Origin: Nitrososphaerales archaeon TH526
Lineage (GTDB): Archaea; Thermoproteota; Nitrososphaeria; Nitrososphaerales; Nitrososphaeraceae
Assembly: GCA_014523665.1 (NCBI GenBank)
Contig: JAATVR010000443.1
Location: 1-16,304, forward strand
Length of the DNA stretch: 16,304 bases
Direction of reading: 5' to 3'
The position numbers were made by a program, and so were the translations under genes. The notes under the pieces are model-generated. The model made no database searches. It had not been told where the DNA came from and saw nothing but the letters and a program-made list of their open reading frames with translations. Positions 7,965-15,007 of the stretch are shown here, one piece after another (position 1 is the first letter of the stretch; the number at the start of each line of letters is the position of its first letter).

Positions 7965-8999
7965 ATGATTGATATAAAATTAGTTGAAATAGGAATAATT
8001 ATTTCAGTTGGTATCCTGGTAAGTTGTCGCGCAGGTTTTTCACCCTCTGAACCTGTACATGCGATACCAATTGACGATAATACAATATCTCTAACGTATT
8101 GGTCCGTTCCTGTTTCACAGAATCGCATCTCTGATATGAAATCTGATTTTGGGGAGAATATTATCTATACCTATAAGAATATGAACAAGATTGGGAGATT
8201 AGATCCGGAAACGAATATTATCACCGAATGGACTTTTGACGTTAATTCCACTATATCTGGGATTTCGATAGATCTAAGATCAGGGTTGATATATTTCGGC
8301 TATGAAGATATGAATAAGATAGGGAGGCTTCACCCAGGAACCAATATTGTTACTGAATGGGCACTTAAGAATAACACAACCACTGACAGCTCTGGTTTAG
8401 AAAACCTAGTATTTGATTCGCCTTCAGGTAAACTATATTTTACCGCTGCGAGTACAAATAAGATAGGTAGGCTAGATCCACAAACTAATATGGTGACTGA
8501 ATGGTCCCTTCCTGGTAACTCTACTGATGAGGCTAATGCGACTTTTGCTTCATATGACCCAAGTTCAAGTGATTTATATATTTTGAAGAATACATCTCCC
8601 CCCGGTATTATCAGCCTTGATACCCTATCTAATAATATTACTAAATGGACATTCCCCCATAATTTATCAAACATTACGTCATTTAGCAGAGGCTTTGATG
8701 GTTACTATTTTACTTATGAAAACATAAGCAAGGTGGGAAGGTTTGATCCATTAGCTAATAATATTACTGAATGGACCATCCGAGACAATGTAACTGGATT
8801 TTCAGATGGAGGCTATGATTTATCGACAGGAGTAGTATATTTTACTTCTGCAGAGACTAATAACGTAGGAAGATGGATTCCGTACAATGGCATTACTACA
8901 GAATGGAAAGTAAAAAATTCTCCTCTTTCTCTGACCATCGCTCCTTCGGGCAGTATATACTTTACAGATGCGTTAGATAGAATTGGGAGGATCAGCTAA
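7965..8999 (+). CDS. Exported seven-bladed beta-propeller, virginiamycin-B-lyase-like (Vgb/SMP-30 fold)
   Basis: 344 residues. The N-terminus is hydrophobic (EIGIIISVGILVSC): a Sec signal, and LVSC also fits a lipobox, so a lipid anchor is possible. The rest is made of blades carrying the motif NKIGRLDPxTNxxTEW: three close copies start near 8185, 8309 and 8456, followed by degenerate ones (IISLDTLSNNITKW, KVGRFDPLANNITEW, NVGRWIPYNGITTEW). The final DRIGRIS stops mid-blade, and the missing strand is supplied by NTISLTYWSVP at the N-terminus, giving seven blades with a Velcro closure. At least ten N-glycosylation sequons (NNT, NAT, NLS, NIT, NVT). Vgb enzymes need specific His residues; only three His occur here, none clearly matching, so antibiotic lyase activity is unlikely and a binding or structural role more likely. 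The next gene starts 20 bases downstream. Confidence 0.85.
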   Translation: MIDIKLVEIGIIISVGILVSCRAGFSPSEPVHAIPIDDNTISLTYWSVPVSQNRISDMKSDFGENIIYTYKNMNKIGRLDPETNIITEWTFDVNSTISGISIDLRSGLIYFGYEDMNKIGRLHPGTNIVTEWALKNNTTTDSSGLENLVFDSPSGKLYFTAASTNKIGRLDPQTNMVTEWSLPGNSTDEANATFASYDPSSSDLYILKNTSPPGIISLDTLSNNITKWTFPHNLSNITSFSRGFDGYYFTYENISKVGRFDPLANNITEWTIRDNVTGFSDGGYDLSTGVVYFTSAETNNVGRWIPYNGITTEWKVKNSPLSLTIAPSGSIYFTDALDRIGRIS

Positions 9000-9019
9000 G
9001 GTAATTTGAGAACATCAAA

Positions 9020-9427
9020 ATGGGTATGATTGTTTGTCTTTTTATAGCAACGGCTTTTATCCTCTTGAATTATCTAACAGGAATCTTCGCGTTTGATGTG
9101 TATCCCGTTTATGGCCAAAACGTTACACAGTCCTTGCCTTCTTCGGGGTCTGTAACCTATCATTTAATTCCTTCATCAGAAATCGCTCCAATTGCGGAGA
9201 CTTCGGCGTCCTCGAAATCTACGCTCATTAGTATAGTAATGCCTCCAACTTCTTCGGAAGTGCTTTCTTCAAATTATAAAGCTGTTTCTAGCTATTTCTC
9301 TTCTCTGACTTTAACTTCCATCGATACATCAATCACCCGTAATGCAGCGGTTGTGCCTGGATCAAATACTACGCCATTCTCTACCATGTATGTGAATGAG
9401 TCAATTTCAACGGTGACAGGCAGTTGA
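9020..9427 (+). CDS. Small exported Ser/Thr-rich protein, function unknown
   Basis: 135 residues starting 20 bases after the propeller gene on the same strand, so probably co-transcribed with it. An N-terminal hydrophobic segment (MIVCLFIATAFILLNYL) is a signal peptide or membrane anchor, perhaps cleaved near VYGQ. The remainder is dominated by Ser, Thr, Ala and Val with no charged clusters and sequons NVT, NTT and NES, typical of a heavily glycosylated stalk or cell-wall protein. No domain is recognised. There is no strong ribosome site before ATG 9020. A 7-bp hairpin follows the stop codon. Low complexity makes it possible to misjudge, but export signal, position and uninterrupted frame argue for a gene. 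Confidence 0.6.
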   Translation: MGMIVCLFIATAFILLNYLTGIFAFDVYPVYGQNVTQSLPSSGSVTYHLIPSSEIAPIAETSASSKSTLISIVMPPTSSEVLSSNYKAVSSYFSSLTLTSIDTSITRNAAVVPGSNTTPFSTMYVNESISTVTGS

Positions 9428-9748
9428 TGATAATCCCATTTGTTCGTTTATGCGAACAAGTCTTATTGCGAGACAAAAATCATTTCACGGAAAGCGCAAT
9501 AAGCCTCATCTTGAAAATTTAATACCTTGATTATTTTGAGATAACTTGATCCCAATACTAAAGTAAAGGCGTGGTTCTCCTGCAAGGCTACTTTGATAGG
9601 CTATATTGTAGCCCTGTGGGCTTGCCCATACTATCTTATGCCTATACCTCCATCCTCGTTAATGGGATGGCCACCTACTATATATGACAGCATACATCAT
9701 TTCCGAAGTACGTACAAGCCTTAACTTCTTTGGTGCAGCGTAAAGAAT
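9428..9748. other. 321-base spacer with hairpins
   Basis: Holds the 3' hairpin of the preceding gene, then a GC-richer patch (about 9568-9674) with several inverted repeats, and at 9679-9685 a TATATAT box about 67 bases before ATG 9749. The minus strand of the GC-richer patch is also open for about 40 codons with protein-like content, so a gene remnant is an alternative explanation. See findings. Confidence 0.4.
9440..9459 (+). repeat. Hairpin after the 9020-9427 gene
   Basis: Perfect inverted repeat TTGTTCG / CGAACAA with a 6-base loop, 13 bases after the stop codon. It could stabilise the mRNA 3' end or mark its processing site. No long T-tract follows, so it is not a classical intrinsic terminator. 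Confidence 0.45.
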
Positions 9749-11326
9749 ATGGAATTATTTTTAACATGTATTTTGAGCAAGTGTATGGCAGGACGGTCCT
9801 ACTTTATCTTAATTGGCCTATTAGTCATGTTCACGTTAATTCTTTATTGGACTATAGTTTTCGGAGAATCATTTGCCTTCCATCTGCTAGCCCAGAACGA
9901 AGTCGCTGAAAAGACCTTACCTCCGAAAACGTTTGACGTGGAGTTATCAAACCAGACTGTGAAGGGTGACACGAGCTATGATATCCCGCCCATCATTAGT
10001 ATAGAAGAACCAGTTCCTGATTCAATCATCGCGAGGAATACTGTGATAGTGAACGGAAGCGCATCAGATGCGGATGGTAATCTGGAGAAGGTGCAGATAC
10101 TTGTCAATAAGTATCCATTTGACGAAACTGGTGCATCTTTATTCGACGAGTCCATAAGAAGCGACTCTGATAACGAACATAAAAATATTGACTGGTCTTT
10201 TCCAGTCCATTTTGACTCCTCTGGTGTGTATAGGATACTAGCTCATGCAGAAGATAGTTCGAAAAATAATAAATGGGCCGAAATGATTATGTACATACCA
10301 TTTAATTTATCGGAATTTTCGTCACCGCAAATGCTTAACTCGCAAGCAGCTCAAAGGGACATCAACAACGACGCCAGTTCAGTGGGTAATATAACTAAGA
10401 TTGCAATTGTAAATCCGACATTTACAGATGCTGCATATGGACCAAATTCATTCTATACCTTTTATGCGAAGCATGACCGTTCTGGCATTTACGATAAAAT
10501 CCTTCCAAGTGAGTCAAACGTAACCACAGATTTGGATATGTTGACTACTAATCTTGATTCCCCTGTTTGGATTGAACATTCCACGCCTGCGGATTTGGCA
10601 AAGAATATGAGTATGTTTTCAAGGTTAGACCCAGACAATAGGCAAATAAAAATATTGAAGGACCATATAGAAAATGAATTGTTACCAAATCGATCCCAGG
10701 TTACTGTAATAAGAGATCAAGACGTTCACAATGGATACATTTTTGGTGAAGACAATGGATTTAATGCCTATGATATTCTTATACTGAACCATGATGAATA
10801 TGCTTCTCAACAGATGTATGATAATTACAAGAAATTTGTACAAAACGGCGGTACTATGATATTGCTTGATGGTAATACGTTCTACGCTGAGGTCAAATAT
10901 GATCCCCTTAAGAACACAATAACGTTGGTAAAAGGCCACGATTGGGAATTTGAATTTGATAAGAAGGTAGCAAGACAAGGCCCTCATGAAAGGTGGTTTG
11001 AGGAAAATAGAGCCTGGATAGGATCAAATTTTCTTCTTTCTGATATTAACGACAACATTACCTTTGCGAACAATCCGTTTAATTATACACACTTCGAAGA
11101 TAACTTTGTAAACAACCCTAACGTAACTGTTATTCTTGACTACGAGGCGAGAATCCCCGCAACCAATCCTTTTTCTGGAGCTAAGATAGCTACATATGAA
11201 ATGCCTATTGGTAAAGGAAAAGTGATAGTGATAGGGATATATGGTGAAAATTTGATAAAGGAAAATAATAAGGAATTCCTTAAATTCTTGGATTATTTAT
11301 TGCTCAAACCAGCGATCAACTCATGA
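9749..11326 (+). CDS. Exported Ig-like domain + glutamine-amidotransferase-fold-like protein
   Basis: 525 residues. The N-terminus has a membrane segment (SYFILIGLLVMFTLILYW), preceded by KCMAGR; ATG 9785 would also give a valid signal, so the start is uncertain. Residues about 72-180 are an Ig-like module (IISIEEPVPDSII, VNGSASDADGNLEKVQI, HAEDSSKNNKW), related to the modules at the two ends of the window. Residues about 215-525 look like an alpha/beta Rossmann-type domain: IAIVNPTFTDAAYG, then AYDILILNHDEYAS near 340 and FVQNGGTMILLDGN near 370, a pattern of GATase1/ThuA-like folds, ending GKGKVIVIGIYGEN. No nucleophilic Cys stands at the expected turn, so amidotransferase activity is unlikely. 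Many sequons support an outside location. Substrate or partner unknown. Confidence 0.75.
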   Translation: MELFLTCILSKCMAGRSYFILIGLLVMFTLILYWTIVFGESFAFHLLAQNEVAEKTLPPKTFDVELSNQTVKGDTSYDIPPIISIEEPVPDSIIARNTVIVNGSASDADGNLEKVQILVNKYPFDETGASLFDESIRSDSDNEHKNIDWSFPVHFDSSGVYRILAHAEDSSKNNKWAEMIMYIPFNLSEFSSPQMLNSQAAQRDINNDASSVGNITKIAIVNPTFTDAAYGPNSFYTFYAKHDRSGIYDKILPSESNVTTDLDMLTTNLDSPVWIEHSTPADLAKNMSMFSRLDPDNRQIKILKDHIENELLPNRSQVTVIRDQDVHNGYIFGEDNGFNAYDILILNHDEYASQQMYDNYKKFVQNGGTMILLDGNTFYAEVKYDPLKNTITLVKGHDWEFEFDKKVARQGPHERWFEENRAWIGSNFLLSDINDNITFANNPFNYTHFEDNFVNNPNVTVILDYEARIPATNPFSGAKIATYEMPIGKGKVIVIGIYGENLIKENNKEFLKFLDYLLLKPAINS

Positions 11327-11827
11327 AAAATCTGATTTTCATACATAATTCCATACTTGTTAGCGAGGATAACTGTACTACTATAGCTAATATAGCTATT
11401 TAACACAACCTCACCTACCATTATTGATTTTGTATGCCTTATGAATTCCTGATTATATTTGAGAAATTAAATTACGAAGTTAACTTGATGCCTTTACTTA
11501 TCTTTTTTCTGTCAAGCCATTACAAATATCATGTCTGTTTTTTACTTTCTCCTTTATCAAATGGACAGGAACCCGGCCACAATGTCTTTTTCTGGTATAT
11601 CCTTAATTACAATGACTATGTAATAAAAATGAAAGGATGACATTAATTTGTCATTTCATACGCATATACCTACAATAAGTAAAAATTGATGTTTAGGCCG
11701 TCTCATAGTTGAATTGCTGCCGGTGTATGCAAATTTCGTTAAAACCTTTCTGTATTTCATACTCATGAAAAAACCATGTCGAGAATACCAGAATAGTTTA
11801 TCTATTCTCTGTTAAATTTAGTAACAC
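11327..11827. other. 501-base spacer before the deacetylase gene
   Basis: AT-rich. A 68-codon plus-strand open frame (11434-11640) is Tyr/Phe/Leu-rich with no promoter or domain, and is not called a gene. A minus-strand frame of about 36 codons (near 11656-11766) starts MSMKYRKVLTKFAY and is equally unsupported. Two perfect small hairpins are present: ATAGCTA/TAGCTAT at 11383-11399 and ATGACA/TGTCAT at 11637-11654. The deacetylase promoter is at the right end. Confidence 0.45.
11790..11808 (+). promoter_or_regulatory. TATA-like box inside a 7-bp inverted repeat, before the PIG-L gene
   Basis: AGAATAG and CTATTCT flank TTTAT, which is centred about 29 bases before ATG 11828, the position of a TATA box for a leaderless transcript. 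A dyad wrapped around the TATA element is a plausible binding site for a dimeric repressor blocking TBP. Seen directly; regulation inferred. Confidence 0.45.
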
Positions 11828-12559
11828 ATGAATATATTAGCAATCGGGGCACATCCCGATGATATAGAGTTAGGTTGTGGCGGAATTCTCCTAAAGTCCG
11901 CAAAACAAGGTCATAATGTTTTTATGTATATCCTTACTCGAGGTGCAGCATCAGGAGATCCGTTGCAGAGGACTACTGAGCAAAGGGAAGCTGCAAGAAT
12001 TATTGGAGCGAGGGCATCATGGATAGACAATTTTGAGGACACAAAACTGTCTCCAAATGTAGATCTCATAAATCATATTGAACAAGTAATCAGGATGACT
12101 AAGCCAGATATTGTATACACACATCCACATGGAGATACCCATCATGATCATCGAGCTGTGGCGGCTGCTACCTCTGAGGCGGCAAGGTTTGTTCCAAACA
12201 TACTTTCATACGAAATGCCTGTGACAAAGGACTTTACGCCTCAGCTTTACTCTGACATTTCAGACGTAATAGATGAAAAGATTAAGCTCCTAGGTGCTTT
12301 TGTTTCCCAGAGTCAAAAAATGTTTATCAAATCTAATGCCATAAGGGGATTATCCCAATATCGTGCTTTGCAAAGTAGACTCGGAAAGGAGGTGACTGCC
12401 GTAGAAGCCTTTGAAGTGATGCAAATCGGTCTGACTCCCGATTTCAATCTACTCCATAATGTTCAAGAACAGATATTAGAGACGAATAACATCTCGACGC
12501 CCCTTCTAAAAGACGCCATTGTCATTACTTCGGCAATTCATAAACAGATCTTAACTTGA
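11828..12559 (+). CDS. PIG-L/LmbE family zinc-dependent N-deacetylase
   Basis: 243 residues, usual family length. Catalyses removal of an acetyl group from N-acetyl-sugar conjugates (known members act on GlcNAc-phosphatidylinositol, GlcNAc-malate or GlcNAc-inositol). The signature A8-H-P-D-D-I-E14 gives two zinc ligands and the catalytic Asp; H99-P-H-G-D-T-H-H-D-H108 supplies the third ligand in the HxxDH pattern. The core between them (ILTRGAASGDPLQRTTEQREAA) matches the family's TxGexg...RxxE region. No signal peptide, so cytoplasmic. It likely starts at ATG 11828 from a leaderless transcript. With WecB and the glycosyltransferase nearby it suggests amino-sugar deacetylation in surface glycan or a glycolipid, but a thiol-cofactor role is not excluded. 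The substrate cannot be read from the sequence. Confidence 0.9.
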   Translation: MNILAIGAHPDDIELGCGGILLKSAKQGHNVFMYILTRGAASGDPLQRTTEQREAARIIGARASWIDNFEDTKLSPNVDLINHIEQVIRMTKPDIVYTHPHGDTHHDHRAVAAATSEAARFVPNILSYEMPVTKDFTPQLYSDISDVIDEKIKLLGAFVSQSQKMFIKSNAIRGLSQYRALQSRLGKEVTAVEAFEVMQIGLTPDFNLLHNVQEQILETNNISTPLLKDAIVITSAIHKQILT

Positions 12560-12978
12560 GATTTGACTAATTAGACTATATTTAAATTTCTTTATTTTTC
12601 TTTCTACGACCAACATCTACGATCTAGAAACGACAAGACAGTACACTTAACTGGCATTGGATTTCCATCTGCCAATTTAGTGGAACGCCATATCTATATT
12701 AAATATTATTGATTAATTAGAGTTGCCATGGCTAAAACTAATTTACCTTCTTGATGCCTAAATTGAGACCTTCATTAGTTACAAAATATAGGGCTAGAGT
12801 CATGGAGAATGCTTTAGATTCTTACATGAGAACAGCTTCGAGAATATTCTTAAAGCCGCCTAATTGTCGCTTAATAATCGCATGAATTCACAGAGGAACA
12901 TAATCTTGTCCCTTAGAACCCAGAGTTAAACTGTTATATAATTATGAGCTCTCTTAAATCAAAGGGCAGACGAATTTA
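12560..12978. other. 419-base spacer with small protein-like frames
   Basis: After the T-rich terminator there is a plus-strand frame near 12628-12711 reading TVHLTGIGFPSANLVERHI before a stop, and a 43-codon ORF from ATG 12754 to TGA 12883-12885 (MPKLRPSLVTKYRARVM...). Either could be a remnant or a small gene. A TATATAATT sequence at 12935-12943 is the likely promoter of the following gene. Confidence 0.4.
12579..12604 (+). terminator. T-rich terminator after the PIG-L gene
   Basis: About 20 bases after TGA 12557-12559 a pyrimidine tract (ATTTAAATTTC then TTTATTTTTC, TTTC) begins. Archaeal termination uses such U-rich runs without a required hairpin. Confidence 0.5.
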
Positions 12979-13908
12979 TTGATTCGACCTCGTATATCAA
13001 GATTGGATTTTTTGAAATTATTGTTCTGGGGTGGTATTACCATCCCATTGGGAATTATAAGCATCAATAAGCTAAGCTTGACATACGCGACAGTACAGAA
13101 CAACACATCTGACAGTCTAGAATCATTTCAAGAACCAGATGAAGGTTTAGATAGGTTTGGTATAAGAAAAATATATCCAACCAATCCCTCAGGGAATGAA
13201 TGGTTCATTAATATGGATAATCCCAGAATGGACCCTGCTCTCGATCTTGGTGCCGGAGAACCTGTAAGAGAACCAGACGGGACATGGAGGATTGGAAGCG
13301 CCAACAGAAATGAGGGATTCAATGGAAAATATCATATCCAATTTGAAATCATTGCGACACCTCAGCTCGGGAGTCTTTGGAGAGATGTAGAAATTACAGG
13401 ATGTTTTAGAATACTAAACATAGACGAGGATGCAAAAATTAAATCAATCGGTCTGCAATGGTATGCAAGAGGGAACCGACATACCGATCGTTTTCCGTGC
13501 GAAGGCACTTCTCTTAAAGCTCGGATTCATCCTGATGGGTCTACAGGATGGGTAAAGGAAATATGGCATGCTGGAGGGTATACAAAAGAAAAAGAAACCA
13601 CCAAGTTATCCTATCCGATAATAGGTAAATGGATAGGTTGGAAAGCTGTGATGTATAATATACAAGAAGGCAAAGCTGTGAAAATGGAATCCTATGTCGA
13701 TTATGGTTGTAATAATCACTGGTTAAAAGTAGGTGATCTGATTGATAGCGGTAGTTGGTACTCTGATAGTCATCGATTCAACGAAGTTGATTGTGGTAGG
13801 ACGCGGAATTATGTTGTCTCTAACTCAGGGCCTAGAGCAGGCTTTAGATCTGATGGCATCGTTTGGGACTTTAAAAACCTTAGCATAAGAGAAATTCAGG
13901 TAAAATGA
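12979..13908 (+). CDS. Exported beta-rich protein with a Tat-like leader, function unknown
   Basis: 309 residues. The start is TTG 12979; the next in-frame Met is past residue 75 and would remove the leader. The leader reads RPRISRLDFLKLL followed by a hydrophobic stretch (FWGGITIPLGIISI). This is the Tat motif SRRxFLK with the second Arg replaced by Leu, so it may still be Tat-routed, be Sec-routed, or act as a membrane anchor. The mature part is rich in Trp, Gly and charged residues (FHIQFE-type strands, SIGLQWYARGN, GKWIGWKAVMYN, GPRAGFRSDG, WDFKNLSIREI), with a strand pattern like a concanavalin/jelly-roll carbohydrate-active domain, but no family or catalytic set is identified. Several Cys (GCFRI, FPCEG, YGCNN, VDCGR) could pair outside the cell. 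The gene after it is a decayed tatA. Confidence 0.75.
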   Translation: MIRPRISRLDFLKLLFWGGITIPLGIISINKLSLTYATVQNNTSDSLESFQEPDEGLDRFGIRKIYPTNPSGNEWFINMDNPRMDPALDLGAGEPVREPDGTWRIGSANRNEGFNGKYHIQFEIIATPQLGSLWRDVEITGCFRILNIDEDAKIKSIGLQWYARGNRHTDRFPCEGTSLKARIHPDGSTGWVKEIWHAGGYTKEKETTKLSYPIIGKWIGWKAVMYNIQEGKAVKMESYVDYGCNNHWLKVGDLIDSGSWYSDSHRFNEVDCGRTRNYVVSNSGPRAGFRSDGIVWDFKNLSIREIQVK

Positions 13909-14285
13909 ATGAAGCTGGAGGAAATCTATTAAACGGATAGAGGTATGGTTAATCTGTGCTGAATATGTCGATACTATAGTAATCCTTCACACTGATTATT
14001 CTACATTGGATGTCTCGACTCAATTTTTGGTATGGTCAGTCATAGATTGATATTGTTGCCGCACAGATACGTTGTCTGCTGGCGCATGGATAACAACAAA
14101 AGGTATCAAGAGCGCATTGTCTCGGGAGATTACGTAGGACAATTTGTGTAGGTGGGACGGAAATGTGAAATTGTTCTCTTGCTGGGGAATAGCCGAGCTC
14201 CCTCCGCTCGACTGACTCGAATCAAACTTATCCATATACACCTTCAGATGCAAATTTGCTTTCTTTACATAGCTACTTTTTGCAA
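13909..14285. other. Spacer downstream of the Tat-like-leader gene
   Basis: Mostly occupied by a weak minus-strand open frame (14020-14235) listed separately. Nothing else is recognisable, and there is no obvious terminator immediately after 13908. Confidence 0.4.
14020..14235 (-). CDS. Doubtful small hypothetical protein
   Basis: 71 residues from ATG 14235 (TTG 14253 also in frame). An Asp/Ser/Gly-rich start (MDKFDSSQSSGGSS) precedes a more ordinary region (FPSHLHKLSYVISRDNALLIPFVVIHAP). No signal peptide, no motif, no clear TATA box. The composition is protein-like, but the gene sits among decayed genes and could be a fragment. Confidence 0.3.
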   Translation of the reverse strand: MDKFDSSQSSGGSSAIPQQENNFTFPSHLHKLSYVISRDNALLIPFVVIHAPADNVSVRQQYQSMTDHTKN

Positions 14286-14553
14286 ATCTCCGCAGGGATC
14301 AAATAGTTTATTATCATAGTCGTTATTGTCCTGATATTCTTTGGTGTAAAAAAATTCCTGAGATTGCTAGGAGCTTTGGAATAAGCTTCATCAGAGTATC
14401 AAGAAGGCGAATTGAAGCAGAAAGAGAATTAAAGAGAATAAAAAAGGAGGAGACAGATCCAAACTTGAAGAGCTAGCTCAGTCGTTGGGGATTGATCACC
14501 GCAGCCTTCTTGGCTGAGAAGCTTTGGAAGAAGAGCTGCGCAACACAAAATAA
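14286..14553 (+). pseudogene. tatA: Decayed TatA/Hcf106-type twin-arginine translocase subunit
   Basis: The TatA architecture is complete but spread over frames. Frame of 14307: FIIIVVIVLIFFGVKK, the single membrane helix and FG hinge. After the 7-A run (14348-14354) the frame shifts to IPEIARSFG (14354-14380), the conserved start of the amphipathic helix. Then 14385 on gives ASSEYQEG, 14408 on gives RIEAERELKRIKKEETDPNLK, and 14470 on gives ELAQSLGIDHRSLLG, stop TGA 14515, EALEEELRNTK, stop TAA 14551. A TAG at 14304 sits where the pre-helix codon (possibly Trp) should be. No single frame is open for more than about 40 codons. TatA forms the pore for folded proteins; this copy cannot be made as read. 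At least four indels and two stops exclude one sequencing error. No intact start codon was located. Confidence 0.75.
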
Positions 14554-14889
14554 ATCCCTTAATTAATAGCGCCTTGCATACAGGATACTAAATACAGCTA
14601 CGACAACGATACAAGTCATAAAGCACTTTTTTGACTACTAGACGTAGACGACTTGAATCTGACAGTATCAAATTTGATAAGGTAGTTTGATAGCAGGTAA
14701 ATTCGATAGCTAATAACAAAGCAAAAGTTTTGGATAGAATAGTGGAAAGTCAGTGCTAACGCGAATAGGATGTTTTTGAATCCAAACGCAGGTTTATAGA
14801 CTTATTTATGAACAAATCTTATTCTTAGCTAGAGATCGAAAGTTATTATAGATTTGAATAACCTAAATAAGTAGCTGTCAGAAGGAGAT
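14554..14889. other. 336-base spacer, nothing recognised
   Basis: AT-rich, all six frames closely stopped. No hairpin longer than 5 bp and no RNA gene seen. Confidence 0.45.
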
Positions 14890-15007
14890 ATGCATGAGAT
14901 AAGATTTTGTCCTATGTAGGAAAAAACTTGATGGATCTTACTTAGAAGGATTAAATCATAGGGCTTCTGTTTCATGCTGCAATGCTGAAAAAAAATCAAA
15001 ATTTTAA
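14890..15007 (+). pseudogene. Probable remnant of a small CPxC zinc-ribbon protein
   Basis: ATG 14890, preceded by AAGGAG at close spacing, encodes MHEIRFCPM and hits TAG 14917. Two bases short of a Cys codon, the next frame continues RKKLDGSYLEGLNHR and ends ASVSCCNAEKKSKF at TAA 15005. Restoring two bases gives a CPMC-x-KKLDG start, the usual knuckle of small archaeal zinc-ribbon proteins, with a CC pair further on. The remnant overlaps the promoter and first codons of the 14982 gene. The reading depends on one inferred deletion. Confidence 0.4.
14951..14956 (+). promoter_or_regulatory. TATA-like box for the 14982 gene
   Basis: TTAAAT is centred 28 bases before ATG 14982, matching a leaderless archaeal promoter. 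It lies inside the zinc-ribbon remnant. Confidence 0.5.

Noticed and set aside
7965..8999. Virginiamycin B resistance lyase
   Set aside because: Fold repeats match, but the protein has only three His residues and none in a clearly equivalent place; exported and glycosylation-rich instead.
10682..10987. 101-codon antisense frame within the Ig/glutaminase-fold gene
   Set aside because: Opposite strand of a convincing coding region; translation is a hydrophobic shadow.
11434..11640. 68-codon plus-strand open frame
   Set aside because: Aromatic and Leu-rich translation of AT-rich DNA, no signal peptide logic, no motif and no promoter at a sensible distance.
12944..12982. 12-codon upstream ORF (MSSLKSKGRRIY) whose TGA overlaps the TTG start
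   Set aside because: The likely TATA box at 12935-12943 is immediately before its ATG, so the ORF would lie upstream of the transcript start.
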